Source of the DNA: Micromonospora trifolii
GTDB taxonomy: Bacteria; Actinomycetota; Actinomycetes; Mycobacteriales; Micromonosporaceae
Assembly: GCF_022229005.1 (NCBI RefSeq)
Contig: NZ_JAKKFD010000011.1
Location: 1 to 64,000 of the forward strand
DNA length: 64,000 bases
Reading direction: 5' to 3'
Below, in pieces: positions 8,296-16,185 of this stretch. Within the stretch, counting starts at the first letter, position 1; each line of letters starts with the position of its first letter. Both the position numbers and the translations under genes were made by a program. Under the pieces are notes generated by a model, which had not been told where the DNA came from, ran no database searches, and saw only the letters and a program-made list of their open reading frames with translations.

Positions 8296-9291
8296 ATGGC
8301 AGTTCACCCGGAGGTGGCGGCCTATCGGGCGGCCCGTGCCGCGGCCGGCACCCCGCCGCTGTACGCACAGACCCTTGGAGAGGCGCGCGCCGCGGACCTG
8401 GCCGCCATCCGCGCCGGCGGCGGCGCGGTCGAGCCGGTGACCGAGGTACGCGACGAGCGGTTCCCCGGCCCCGGCGGGGAGCTGCCGCTGCGGGTGTACC
8501 GGCCGACCGGGTCGGGCCCGCTGCCCACACTGCTGTACTTCTTCGGCGGCGGGTGGACGCTCGGCAGCGTCGACACCGCCGACGGCATCTGCCGGCGCCT
8601 GGCCAACGCGGTGCCCTGTCAGGTGATCACCGTCGGCTACCGCCTCGCCCCGGAGCACCCCTTTCCGGCGGCGGTGCACGACTGCCACGCCGCCACCTCG
8701 TGGATCGCCCGACACGCCGACGAGCTGGGCGTGGACCCGGCCCGGCTGGCGGTGGGAGGCGACAGCGCCGGCGGGAACCTGGCCGCCGCGGTGACACTGC
8801 TCAGCCGCACGGACGGGCCGCCGCTCGCCGCGCAGCTGCTGGTCTACCCGAACACCGACCAGAGCGGCGAACCGGCCGGGGACGACGACCCGGCGCTGTT
8901 CAACCGCCGATCGGTCGCCTGGTACCGGACGCACTACCTGGCCGACCCGGCGCACGCCAAGGATCCGCTGGCCTCGCCGCTGCTCGCCGACGACCTGTCC
9001 GGGTTGCCGCCGGCGCTGGTGATCACCGCGGAACTGGATCCTCTGTGCGCCGAGGGGCAGCGGTACGCCGAGCGGCTGCGCGACGCTGGCGTGTCCACCC
9101 GGTTGGCGCACTACCCGGGCATGATCCACGGGTTCTTCGCCATGCCGGGCACCTTCACCGACGGACGGCGCGCGCAGGAGGGCGCCGCGGTCTTCCTCCG
9201 CGAGCGCTTCGGGCTGCCGGCCGGGACGGGTGATGCCGATGAGCTGGCCGAGCCGGCAGCCGCGACGGGCCCGGCGGCGGGCGATGGGTGA
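8296..9291 (+). CDS. Alpha/beta hydrolase, hormone-sensitive-lipase type
   Basis: 331 residues. The triad is Ser157 in GDSAGG, Asp248 in ELDPL and His278 in MIHGF. The oxyanion-hole motif, HGGGW in this family, reads F83-GGG-W: the first histidine is phenylalanine. The enzyme should cleave a carboxylic ester or thioester and has no signal peptide. ATG at 8296 is preceded by AGGAG. It lies between the P450 and the Hmo-like gene, with a seven-base gap upstream and a short overlap downstream, so translation is coupled. In the proposed pathway it could release a free mandelate from an ester, thioester or carrier-bound intermediate; that is inference. The last 20 residues are proline/alanine-rich and not part of the fold. 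Confidence 0.85.
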   Translation: MAVHPEVAAYRAARAAAGTPPLYAQTLGEARAADLAAIRAGGGAVEPVTEVRDERFPGPGGELPLRVYRPTGSGPLPTLLYFFGGGWTLGSVDTADGICRRLANAVPCQVITVGYRLAPEHPFPAAVHDCHAATSWIARHADELGVDPARLAVGGDSAGGNLAAAVTLLSRTDGPPLAAQLLVYPNTDQSGEPAGDDDPALFNRRSVAWYRTHYLADPAHAKDPLASPLLADDLSGLPPALVITAELDPLCAEGQRYAERLRDAGVSTRLAHYPGMIHGFFAMPGTFTDGRRAQEGAAVFLRERFGLPAGTGDADELAEPAAATGPAAGDG

Positions 9292-10387
9292 GCGGATGGT
9301 GGCCGATCTGCCGGCCGTGTCGCTCGCCGACTACGCCGAGCGGGCCCGGGCCGTGCTGCCGCCGCACGTGTGGGACTACCTGGCCGGCGGCAGCGCGTCG
9401 GAGGTGACCCTCGCCGCGAACCGTCACGCGCTGGACCGGGTCGCGGTGCTGCCCCGGGTGCTGCGCGGGGTGGACACCGTCGACCTCGGCACCCACCTGC
9501 TCGGCCGTCGGTACGCCATGCCGGTCGGGGTGGCGCCGATGGCGTACCAGCGGTTGGTGCACCCGGACGGGGAGCTGGGTCTGGCGGCGGCGGCCGGCGC
9601 GGCCGGGATCCCGTACCTGGCCAGCACGCTGGGCAGCACCCCCATCGAACAGGTCACCGGGGCGGGCGCGGACGTCTGGTTCCAGCTCTACTGGCTGCGC
9701 GACCGGGCGCTCGTCCGCGACCTGCTGGACCGGGTCGTCGCGGCCGGCTGCCGGGCGCTGGTGGTCACCGTGGACGTCCCGGTGCTCGGCCGACGTCCCC
9801 GGGACCTGCGCAACGCGTTCCGGCTGCCGGCCGACGTGGTCGCCGCGAACCTCCCCGACGGTCGCGACGCGCTGGCGCACTCCGGTGCCCCCGGGGTGTC
9901 CGCGATCGCCGCGCACACCGCCGCGTCGTTCGCGCCGGCGCTGCGTTGGGCGGACCTGGCGTGGCTGCGCGAGCAGGTCGACCTGCCGCTGGTGGTCAAG
10001 GGGCTGCTGGACCCGCGCGACGCGACCGAGGCGGTACGGGTCGGCGCGGACGCTGTGGTCGTCTCCAACCACGGCGGGCGGCAACTGGACGGCTCACCGG
10101 CGAGCGTCACCATGCTGCCGGAGGTCGTCGACGCTGTCGGGGACGGCTGCCAGGTGCTGCTGGACAGCGGCATCCGGTGCGGCACCGACGTGTTGCGGGC
10201 GCTGGCGTTGGGTGCGGCCGGGGTGCTGGTCGGCCGGCCGCTGCTGTGGGCCCTCGCAGCCGGCGGCGAAGCGGCCGCCCGGGACGCGTTGGGGCTGCTC
10301 GTCGCCGAACTGACCGACGCGCTCACCCTGGCCGGCTGCGCCGACGTGGTGGCGGCCGGCGAGCTGCGCACCCTCGGGATGGGGTGA
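9284..10387 (+). CDS. FMN-dependent alpha-hydroxyacid oxidase, 4-hydroxymandelate oxidase (Hmo)-like
   Basis: 367 residues from the ATG at 9284, which overlaps the hydrolase stop; an ATG at 9296 is equally possible. It is a full-length FMN alpha-hydroxyacid dehydrogenase. It has LAGGSASE, the FQLYWLRD segment, the catalytic histidine in VVSNHGGRQLDGS (about His263), and the DSGIRCGTDVLRALALGA and VLVGRPLLWAL phosphate-binding strands. The sequence as I recall it for Hmo of glycopeptide-antibiotic clusters matches across the whole length, including MAYQRLVHPDGELGLA. Hmo oxidises (hydroxy)mandelate to the benzoylformate. The close HpgT-like neighbour, three bases downstream, makes this assignment stronger than a generic lactate or glycolate oxidase. 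The hydroxymandelate synthase expected upstream is missing from the window. Confidence 0.85.
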   Translation: MGERMVADLPAVSLADYAERARAVLPPHVWDYLAGGSASEVTLAANRHALDRVAVLPRVLRGVDTVDLGTHLLGRRYAMPVGVAPMAYQRLVHPDGELGLAAAAGAAGIPYLASTLGSTPIEQVTGAGADVWFQLYWLRDRALVRDLLDRVVAAGCRALVVTVDVPVLGRRPRDLRNAFRLPADVVAANLPDGRDALAHSGAPGVSAIAAHTAASFAPALRWADLAWLREQVDLPLVVKGLLDPRDATEAVRVGADAVVVSNHGGRQLDGSPASVTMLPEVVDAVGDGCQVLLDSGIRCGTDVLRALALGAAGVLVGRPLLWALAAGGEAAARDALGLLVAELTDALTLAGCADVVAAGELRTLGMG

Positions 10388-10390
10388 GGG

Positions 10391-11725
10391 GTGAGCGCCG
10401 ACGAACATGTCGACCTGACCGTCGCCGACCTGCACCCCGCGCTGGGCGATCCGGCGCTGACCTCGATGAATTTCCTCAACGAGGTGTCCGAGCGCTACCC
10501 GGCGGCGGTGTCCCTCGCGGCCGGCCGCCCGTACGAGGAGTTCTTCGACCTCGCGGCGGTGCACCGGCACCTGGACACCTTCCACCGGCACCTCGTCGAC
10601 GACCTGGGTCACCCACCCGAGCAGGCCCTCCGGCTGCTGCTCCAGTACGGCCGGACCAAGGGCATAGTGCACCACCTGATCGCCCGCAACCTCGCGGTCG
10701 ACGAGGGGATCACCGTCGACCCGGAGGACGTCGTGGTGACCGTCGGCTGCCAGGAGGCGATGTTCCTGGTGCTGCGGGCGCTGCGGGCGGGGCCGACCGA
10801 TGTGCTGCTCGCGGTCGCCCCGACCTACGTCGGGCTGACCGGTGCGGCCCGGCTGGTGGACCTGCCGGTGTGGCCGGTCGCCGGTGGGCCGACCGGGATC
10901 GACCTGGCCGACCTGGCCGCCCAGGTGCGGCGGGCCCGGGCGGCGGGGCTGCGGCCGCGCGCCTGCTACGTGATGCCGGACTTCGCCAACCCCTCCGGGG
11001 TCAGCATCGACACCGCCCACCGGCGACGGCTGCTGGACCTGGCCGCGCGGGAGGATCTGCTGCTGCTGGAGGACAACCCGTACGGTTTGTTCCACAGCGA
11101 CGACGGGCCACGCCCGCCCACCCTCAAGGCGTTGGACACCGGGCGGCGGGTCGTCTACCTCGGCTCGTTCGCCAAGACCGTGCTCCCCGGCGTACGGGTC
11201 GGGTACGTCGTCGCCGACCAGCGGGTGGCCGGCCCGGACGGGCGGGTCGGCCCGCTCGCCGACCAGCTCGCCATGATCAAGAGCATGGTCACTGTGAACA
11301 CGTCTCCGATCGCGCAGGCGGTGATCGGCGGCCGGCTGCTGGAGCACGGATGCAGCCTGGTGGCCGCGAACACCCGGGAGCGGTCCGCGTACACCCGGAA
11401 TCTGCGGCACCTGGTGGCCGGCCTCACCCGGCGCTTCCCCGATCAGCCGGACCGGCCGGACGGGCCGGCGGTGCGCTGGACGGTGCCGGCCGGGGGGTTC
11501 TTCGTGGTGGTGACAGTGCCGTTCCCGGTCGACGACGCGTTGCTGGACCGCTCGGCGCGCGACTACGGGGTGCTGTGGACGCCGATGGCGCACTTCTACG
11601 ACGACTCCGCGCCGGTGTGCGCGTTGCGGTTGTCGGTCAGCGCTGTCACACCGGAGCAGATCGACGTCGGGCTGGATCGCCTCGCGGTGCTGATCACCGA
11701 CGAGCTGGTTCGCCGGACGGGTTGA
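10391..11725 (+). CDS. PLP aminotransferase, 4-hydroxyphenylglycine aminotransferase (HpgT)-like
   Basis: 444 residues, fold-type I aminotransferase. Motifs shared with HpgT of vancomycin-type clusters include SMNFLNEVSERYP, the VTVGCQEAMFLVLRAL start of the large domain, and PDFANPSG. The PLP lysine is Lys262 in LGSFAKTVLPG, then IKSMVTVNTSPIAQA and the GVLWTPMAHFY block follow. The expected reaction is transamination of a benzoylformate to an L-arylglycine with tyrosine or another donor; valine-type or 2-aminoadipate-type aminotransferases are the alternatives. GTG at 10391 is three bases after the Hmo-like stop. It is the last gene of the operon; the following small gene has its own promoter signal. 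Confidence 0.85.
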   Translation: MSADEHVDLTVADLHPALGDPALTSMNFLNEVSERYPAAVSLAAGRPYEEFFDLAAVHRHLDTFHRHLVDDLGHPPEQALRLLLQYGRTKGIVHHLIARNLAVDEGITVDPEDVVVTVGCQEAMFLVLRALRAGPTDVLLAVAPTYVGLTGAARLVDLPVWPVAGGPTGIDLADLAAQVRRARAAGLRPRACYVMPDFANPSGVSIDTAHRRRLLDLAAREDLLLLEDNPYGLFHSDDGPRPPTLKALDTGRRVVYLGSFAKTVLPGVRVGYVVADQRVAGPDGRVGPLADQLAMIKSMVTVNTSPIAQAVIGGRLLEHGCSLVAANTRERSAYTRNLRHLVAGLTRRFPDQPDRPDGPAVRWTVPAGGFFVVVTVPFPVDDALLDRSARDYGVLWTPMAHFYDDSAPVCALRLSVSAVTPEQIDVGLDRLAVLITDELVRRTG

Positions 11726-11788
11726 CACACCGCGTTCATCGGATGGCAATGCGCGACGACCCGCGTGCCGTCGTCCTGGTTGGACGGT

Positions 11789-11796
11789 CATAATAA
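11789..11796 (+). promoter_or_regulatory. -10 region for a probably leaderless small gene
   Basis: CATAAT and the overlapping TAATAA end five to seven bases before the ATG at 11802, with no ribosome binding site between. This AT-rich octamer stands out in a G+C-rich background and fits a leaderless transcript. Confidence 0.4.
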
Positions 11797-11801
11797 GCCG
11801 C

Positions 11802-12053
11802 ATGGTTGCCTGGGAGTACGCCCTGCTCGTCCGCCGCTATCAGGGACAGGGCCGCAATTTTCACGTCTCGTTCGTCTGGTACGCGCCGGACGGGTCACGC
11901 AAGGACATCACCGCCTACGGCGACACCGCCATCGCGCACCTCAACCGCGCCGGCCGGGAGGGGTGGGAGCTGGTCTCCGCCGCCGAGGACGTCAACAACG
12001 TCCAGGGCAGCACCGAAGTCCACCGCTACCACCTGAAGCGCCCGATGGCCTGA
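11802..12053 (+). CDS. Small DUF4177-like protein
   Basis: 83 residues. The N-terminal WEYALLVR strand and the central GREGWELVSA motif match the pattern of DUF4177-type proteins, small alpha/beta proteins of unknown function common in bacteria. No signal peptide or membrane segment is present. The start ATG directly follows a -10-like sequence, so the mRNA is probably leaderless and the gene is not part of the preceding aminotransferase operon. It converges on glyA, with a large inverted repeat between the two. Confidence 0.7.
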   Translation: MVAWEYALLVRRYQGQGRNFHVSFVWYAPDGSRKDITAYGDTAIAHLNRAGREGWELVSAAEDVNNVQGSTEVHRYHLKRPMA

Positions 12054-12087
12054 CGCCCCCGCGACACCCGTCCGCGACGCCCCCCGT

Positions 12088-12162
12088 GTCGATCATGGAG
12101 TTGTGGTGGTGGACGACAGTCGTGCACCAGCCCGGATCGGGCACCACAACTCCATGATCGAC
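12088..12162. repeat. 21-bp inverted repeat between convergent genes (REP-like)
   Basis: Arms 12088-12108 and 12142-12162 are perfect reverse complements of 21 bases (core GATCATGGAGTTGTGG), separated by 33 bases. The interior begins with a second near-palindrome of 23 bases (12105-12127, TGGTG...CACCA) and ends with CCCGGATCGGGC. The element lies between the stop codons of two convergent genes and lacks a T-tract. It could end transcription in both directions, or be one copy of a dispersed intergenic repeat; both remain inference. Confidence 0.75.
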
Positions 12163-12173
12163 GGGAGTGGGGG

Positions 12174-13610
12174 CTAGCTCAGGTCGACGCCGGGGTAGAG
12201 GGGGTACGTGGCCAGCAGGTCGGTGGCCTGTCCGGCGACCTTGTCGGCCAAGCCCGGGTCCAGCGTGTACTTCGCCTTCGACGGGGTGCCGTCGGCGTTG
12301 GCGCCGGCGGTGGTCTGGGTCAGCACGGTGTGGATCAGCTCGGCGGTCTGGTCCATCTCGGCGGTGCCCAGGCCCCGGGTGGTCAGCGCCGGGGTGCCGA
12401 TCCGGATGCCGGACGTGTACCAGGCGCCGTTCGGGTCCTGCGGGACCGAGTTGCGGTTGGTGACGATGCCCGAGTCGAGCAGCGCCTGCTCGGCCTGCCG
12501 ACCGGTGAGCCCGTAGCCGGACACGTCGATCAGCACCAGGTGGTTGTCGGTGCCACCGGTGACCAGCGTGGCGCCCCGGCTCAACAGCCCCTCGGCGAGC
12601 GCCTGCGCGTTGTCGACGATCCGCTGGGCGTAGTCGGCGAAGTCGGGACGGCGGGCCTCCGCGAGCGCGACGGCCTTGGCGGCCATCACGTGCGGCAGCG
12701 GACCACCGAGCACCATCGGGCAGCCCCGGTCCACCTGGTCGGCCAGCTCCGGCTGGCAGAGCACCATGCCGCCGCGCGGGCCGCGCAACGACTTGTGCGT
12801 GGTTGTCGTGACGATGTGCGCGTGCGGCACCGGGTCGAAGTCGCCGGTGAACACCTTGCCGGCCACCAGGCCCGCGAAGTGCGCCATGTCGACCATGAAG
12901 GTGGCGCCTACCGAGTCGGCGATCTCGCGCAGGATCCGGAAGTTCACCTTCCGGGGGTACGCCGAGTAGCCGCCCACCAGGATCAGCGGCTTGAACTCGC
13001 GGGCGGCCTCGGCCACCCGGTCGTAGTCGATCAGGCCGGTCGTCGGGTCGGTGCCGTAGCTGCGCTGGTCGAACATCTTGCCGGAGATGTTCGGCCGGAA
13101 ACCGTGGGTGAGGTGGCCGCCGGCGTCCAGCGACATGCCGAGCATCCGCTGGTTGCCCAGCTCGCGGCGCAGCGCGAACCAGTCGGCCTCGGTGAGGTCG
13201 TTGACCTGGCGGACCTGGGCCTTCTTCAGGGCGGGGGACTCCACCCGGTCGGCCAGGACGGCCCAGAAGGCGACCAGGTTGGCGTCGATGCCCGAGTGCG
13301 GCTGCACGTACGCGTGCGCGGCGCCGAACAGCTCCCGGGCGTGCTCGGCGGCGAGCGCCTCGACGGTGTCGACGTTCTGGCAGCCGGCGTAGAAGCGGCG
13401 GCCGACGGTGCCCTCGGCGTACTTGTCACTGAACCAGTTGCCCATGGCCAGCAGGGTCGCCGGGGAGGCGTAGTTCTCGCTGGCGATCAGCTTGAGCGAC
13501 TCCCGCTGGTCGGTCAGCTCGGCGCCGATGGCGTCGGCGACCCGTGGCTCGACGGCCCGGATCACCTCAAGGGCACTCCGGAATGCGGTGGATTCGGCGT
13601 TGCGGGACAT
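12174..13610 (-). CDS. glyA: Serine hydroxymethyltransferase (long form)
   Basis: 478 residues. GlyA interconverts serine and glycine while charging tetrahydrofolate with a one-carbon unit. The PLP lysine lies in [28 protein letters not shown] and [22 protein letters not shown] are family signatures. It is longer than the usual 415-430 residues; a longer second type is known in actinomycetes. ATG at 13610 has TGGAGG upstream on the minus strand; the frame stays open further upstream but that region is the riboswitch. Expression is very likely controlled by the ZTP riboswitch ending 25 bases before the start codon, which links glycine and one-carbon supply to purine intermediates. Confidence 0.95.
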   Translation of the reverse strand: MSRNAESTAFRSALEVIRAVEPRVADAIGAELTDQRESLKLIASENYASPATLLAMGNWFSDKYAEGTVGRRFYAGCQNVDTVEALAAEHARELFGAAHAYVQPHSGIDANLVAFWAVLADRVESPALKKAQVRQVNDLTEADWFALRRELGNQRMLGMSLDAGGHLTHGFRPNISGKMFDQRSYGTDPTTGLIDYDRVAEAAREFKPLILVGGYSAYPRKVNFRILREIADSVGATFMVDMAHFAGLVAGKVFTGDFDPVPHAHIVTTTTHKSLRGPRGGMVLCQPELADQVDRGCPMVLGGPLPHVMAAKAVALAEARRPDFADYAQRIVDNAQALAEGLLSRGATLVTGGTDNHLVLIDVSGYGLTGRQAEQALLDSGIVTNRNSVPQDPNGAWYTSGIRIGTPALTTRGLGTAEMDQTAELIHTVLTQTTAGANADGTPSKAKYTLDPGLADKVAGQATDLLATYPLYPGVDLS

Positions 13611-13633
13611 GCGACCTCCAACAGACGTGCGGG

Positions 13634-13716
13634 AAGGCCCAGGCGCTCGGCAAACGTCCACGTGACGAGGCCGCTCCCCGATGGTTCTCCATCCCCACGC
13701 GCCAGTAACGGCCCGG
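13634..13716 (-). promoter_or_regulatory. ZTP (pfl) riboswitch controlling glyA
   Basis: Read on the minus strand, the leader has every conserved block of the pfl motif in order. GGCCG TTACTGGCG comes first, then a GATGG/CCATC hairpin and CGGGGAGCGGCC, which closes the first stem with GGCCG. After a variable linker comes CCGAGCGCCTGGGCC. GGCG of the 5' domain can pair with CGCC of the 3' domain, the known pseudoknot. The motif senses ZTP/ZMP, signals of folate shortage, and controls one-carbon genes including glyA. Transcription should start just upstream (TAGGAT at 13726-13721). The 3' end lies close to the GGAGG of glyA, so translational control is plausible. Confidence 0.85.
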
Positions 13717-13720
13717 GAGG

Positions 13721-13726
13721 ATCCTA
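13721..13726 (-). promoter_or_regulatory. -10 box upstream of the ZTP riboswitch
   Basis: TAGGAT on the minus strand lies about seven bases before the 5' end of the aptamer, so the RNA would begin almost exactly with its first stem. No clear -35 is visible. Confidence 0.45.
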
Positions 13727-13868
13727 CCGGGCCGGAACCGGCCGTTCGGGCCGCCCTCCGGGAGGCGACCCCGCCGACGTGATTGGGCGATGCGTCGCGG
13801 GGCACACGGTAGGTGACCACCGCACCGTCACGGGTGCGGCCAGGGTTCGCACAGAAGGAGTAGAGAAC

Positions 13869-14675
13869 ATGACCACACCCACCTCCAACCGGCCGCTCGC
13901 CCTGGTGACCGGGGCCTCCAGCGGAATTGGGTACGAGCTGGCGGCGCAGTTCGTCGAGCACGGCTTCGACCTGGTCATCGCCGCCGAGGACGACGGCATC
14001 GAGTCAGCCGCGCAGAAGCTGCGCCGCGACGGCGGCCCGCAGATCTGGTCGGTCCGCGTCGACCTGGCCCGCGAGCAGGGCGTGACGGAGCTGGTGGCTG
14101 CCGTCACCGCTACCGGACGCCCGCTGGACGCGCTGGCGCTCAACGCCGGTCGCGGAGCCGGTGGCGCCTTCGTCGGGGGCACCGACCTCACTGACGAGTT
14201 GGAGATCGTCGACCTCAACGTGCGCTCGACGGTGCACCTGGCGAAGCGGCTGCTGCCCGGCATGGTCGAGCGGGGCGCGGGTCGGGTCCTCTTCACCTCG
14301 TCGATCGCCTCCACCATGCCGGGGCCGTTCCAGGCGGTCTACAACGCGTCGAAGTCGTTCGTGCAGTCCTTCGCCGAGGCGCTGCGCAACGAGCTGAAGG
14401 ACACCGGTGTCACGGTGACCTCGCTGATGCCCGGGCCAACCGACACGGAGTTCTTCGACCGGGCCGACATGGAGGACACCCGGGTGGGCTCGGGCAAGAA
14501 GGACGACCCGGCGAAGGTCGCCGAGCAGGGCTTCGAGGCGATGATGAGGGGTGATCAGACGATCACCGCCGGTTCGCTGATGAACAAGGTGCAGACCGCC
14601 GCCGGCAAGATCATTCCGGACAGGCTCAAGTCCGAGCAGCACCGCCGGATGGCCGAGCCGGGATCGGGCAGCTGA
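13869..14675 (+). CDS. Short-chain dehydrogenase/reductase
   Basis: 268 residues, classical SDR. The nucleotide-binding motif TGASSGIG lies near the N-terminus, NAGRG is the NNAG-type motif, SSIAS holds the catalytic serine, and Y158-NAS-K162 is the active-site pair. It reduces or oxidises a carbonyl/alcohol with NAD(P)H; the acidic AEDDG stretch after the second strand suggests a preference for NAD(H) but this is weak. ATG at 13869 follows AAGGAG. The frame is open far upstream, but that part lies opposite glyA and is not coding. It ends at a strong bidirectional terminator. Its substrate is unknown. Confidence 0.85.
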   Translation: MTTPTSNRPLALVTGASSGIGYELAAQFVEHGFDLVIAAEDDGIESAAQKLRRDGGPQIWSVRVDLAREQGVTELVAAVTATGRPLDALALNAGRGAGGAFVGGTDLTDELEIVDLNVRSTVHLAKRLLPGMVERGAGRVLFTSSIASTMPGPFQAVYNASKSFVQSFAEALRNELKDTGVTVTSLMPGPTDTEFFDRADMEDTRVGSGKKDDPAKVAEQGFEAMMRGDQTITAGSLMNKVQTAAGKIIPDRLKSEQHRRMAEPGSGS

Positions 14676-14690
14676 TCCGTGGAGCACGAC

Positions 14691-14719
14691 GAAGGGCCCG
14701 GCATCGTGCCGGGCCCTTC
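14691..14719. terminator. Bidirectional terminator hairpin
   Basis: Perfect 13-bp arms (GAAGGGCCCGGCA / TGCCGGGCCCTTC) with a TCG loop lie between the convergent SDR and hemerythrin genes. The outer base pairs give A/T-rich flanks in both directions. Confidence 0.85.
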
Positions 14720-14735
14720 GGTGTGAGCGGGTGCC

Positions 14736-15236
14736 TCAGGCCGTCACCGCATCGAGCGCCTTCTTGATCGCCTTCGGCGCGGTGGGGGTACGCGGCGCGT
14801 CCGCGCGCATCGCGATCATCTTCTCGCCGATCTCCTGGAGCTGCTTGCGGCCCAGCGCGTCGCGGACCTTGGGGAACCACTCCTGCTCTTCCTCCTCGAC
14901 GTGGTGGGTGACGTTCTCGATCAGCACTGTCGTCTTGGCGTTGAACCGCTCGTCGCCGGCGTCCATGCTGGCCAACTCGGCGCAGAGCACATCGGCGACG
15001 TGGTGCTCCTCGTACGACTCGAGGATGTCGTCCTCCAGGTCGGGCAGCAGGCGGCGGACCTCCGGATACATCACCTCGTTCTCCAGATAGGTGTGCACAG
15101 TCAGTGCCTCCAGGATCTGGTCCACCAGCTTCTGCCGCTGGCTCGCCGGCCCCTCCTCGGCATCCTGGAAGGCCTTGAACAGGCGGCGCATCTCCTTGTG
15201 GTCCTCTTTGAGCAGGACGATGGCATCGGTCGACAC
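14736..15236 (-). CDS. Hemerythrin/HHE-domain protein
   Basis: 166 residues, GTG start with GGGAGGT upstream. An HHE cation-binding four-helix domain covers about residues 5-135. Metal-ligand histidines and acids appear in LKEDHKEM, VHTYLENEVMYPEV, YEEHHVADV and VTHHVEEEEQEWFP. These proteins bind a di-iron centre and are implicated in oxygen, nitric oxide or iron handling. The C-terminal 30 residues are basic and proline/alanine-rich. It is monocistronic, facing the SDR gene across a terminator. The biological role in this organism is unknown. Confidence 0.85.
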   Translation of the reverse strand: MSTDAIVLLKEDHKEMRRLFKAFQDAEEGPASQRQKLVDQILEALTVHTYLENEVMYPEVRRLLPDLEDDILESYEEHHVADVLCAELASMDAGDERFNAKTTVLIENVTHHVEEEEQEWFPKVRDALGRKQLQEIGEKMIAMRADAPRTPTAPKAIKKALDAVTA

Positions 15237-15315
15237 CGGTATGACCTCCCTGAAAAGTCTCGGCTGGTGGGGTTCCGGTACCCCGACGCCGAGTACGGAA
15301 ACAGGTGAAACCAGC

Positions 15316-16185
15316 TCAGACCATGGCCAGGGTGCGGGGGATCTCGTCGAGCAACTCCCGAGCCAGAAAGCCGATCCGGCCGTAGCAGGGGATCAGCCGC
15401 TGGCCGCTCACCGAGTGCGCGAACGAGCCCCAGCAGGCCGCCTGCGCCGGGTCGGCACCCCGCGACAGCAGCCCCGCCAGCAACCCGGCGAGCACGTCCC
15501 CACTGCCGGAGGTGCCCAACCCGGCGTCGCCGCTCTCCTCCCGCCAACCCCGCCCGTCCGGGGCGGCCACGTGCCCGTACAGCGACACGACCGCCTCGTA
15601 CCGGGCGGCCAACTCGGCCGCCTCGGCGTCCAGGTCGGCGCCCGGGTCCCGCCCGAGCAGGTGCCCGGCCTCGGTGACGTTGGGGGTGAGCACCACGGGT
15701 CGACCCGAGCCGACCAGCAGGTCCGGTGCGTGACTGAGCGCACCGAGGGCGTACGCGTCGAGCACCAGCGACGTGTCCGGACGGGCCGCCTCCAGGACCA
15801 GGCTCAGCAGGCGGTTGGTCTCGTCGATCGCCTTCAGGCCGGGGCCGATCGCCACCACGTCGGCCTGCGTGACCAGGTCGCCGAGCTGGCCGTCCCGGTC
15901 GGCGGCCACAGCGCCGTCGGCGGTCTCCGGCAGGCCGACCACCAGCGCCTCGGGCACCTGGATGCTCAGCGCGGCTGCGGTGGACTCGGCGGCGGCGAGC
16001 TGGAGCACTCCGGCACCGGCGCGCAACGCGGCCACCCCGGCGAGCAGCACCGCGCCCGGCGTGAAGCGGGAACCGCCGACCACCAGCACGGTGCCCCGGC
16101 TCTCCTTTCCGCCGACCGGCACCGGCAGCGCCCAGTCCCGCAGCAACGCCGGGGTGATCACCTTCACCTCAGACCGGCTCGGCAT
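15316..16185 (-). CDS. nnrD: ADP-dependent NAD(P)H-hydrate dehydratase
   Basis: 289 residues, ribokinase-like fold of the YjeF C-terminal/CARKD family. The glycine-rich GTVLVVGGSRFTPGAVLLAG start, PNVTEAGHLLG and the catalytic-aspartate loop GTSGSGDVLAGLLAG are diagnostic. It restores damaged (hydrated) NADH and NADPH using ADP or ATP. The epimerase domain that is often fused to it is absent here. ATG at 16185 has GGAGG upstream and overlaps the end of the phosphatase gene by 17 bases, so the two are co-translated. A sugar-kinase role is unlikely given the motif set. Confidence 0.85.
   Translation of the reverse strand: MPSRSEVKVITPALLRDWALPVPVGGKESRGTVLVVGGSRFTPGAVLLAGVAALRAGAGVLQLAAAESTAAALSIQVPEALVVGLPETADGAVAADRDGQLGDLVTQADVVAIGPGLKAIDETNRLLSLVLEAARPDTSLVLDAYALGALSHAPDLLVGSGRPVVLTPNVTEAGHLLGRDPGADLDAEAAELAARYEAVVSLYGHVAAPDGRGWREESGDAGLGTSGSGDVLAGLLAGLLSRGADPAQAACWGSFAHSVSGQRLIPCYGRIGFLARELLDEIPRTLAMV

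Noticed and set aside
12330..13868. Long upstream extension of the SDR reading frame
   Set aside because: It runs antisense through glyA and has no SDR-like sequence before [15 protein letters not shown]; a good ribosome binding site precedes the ATG at 13869.
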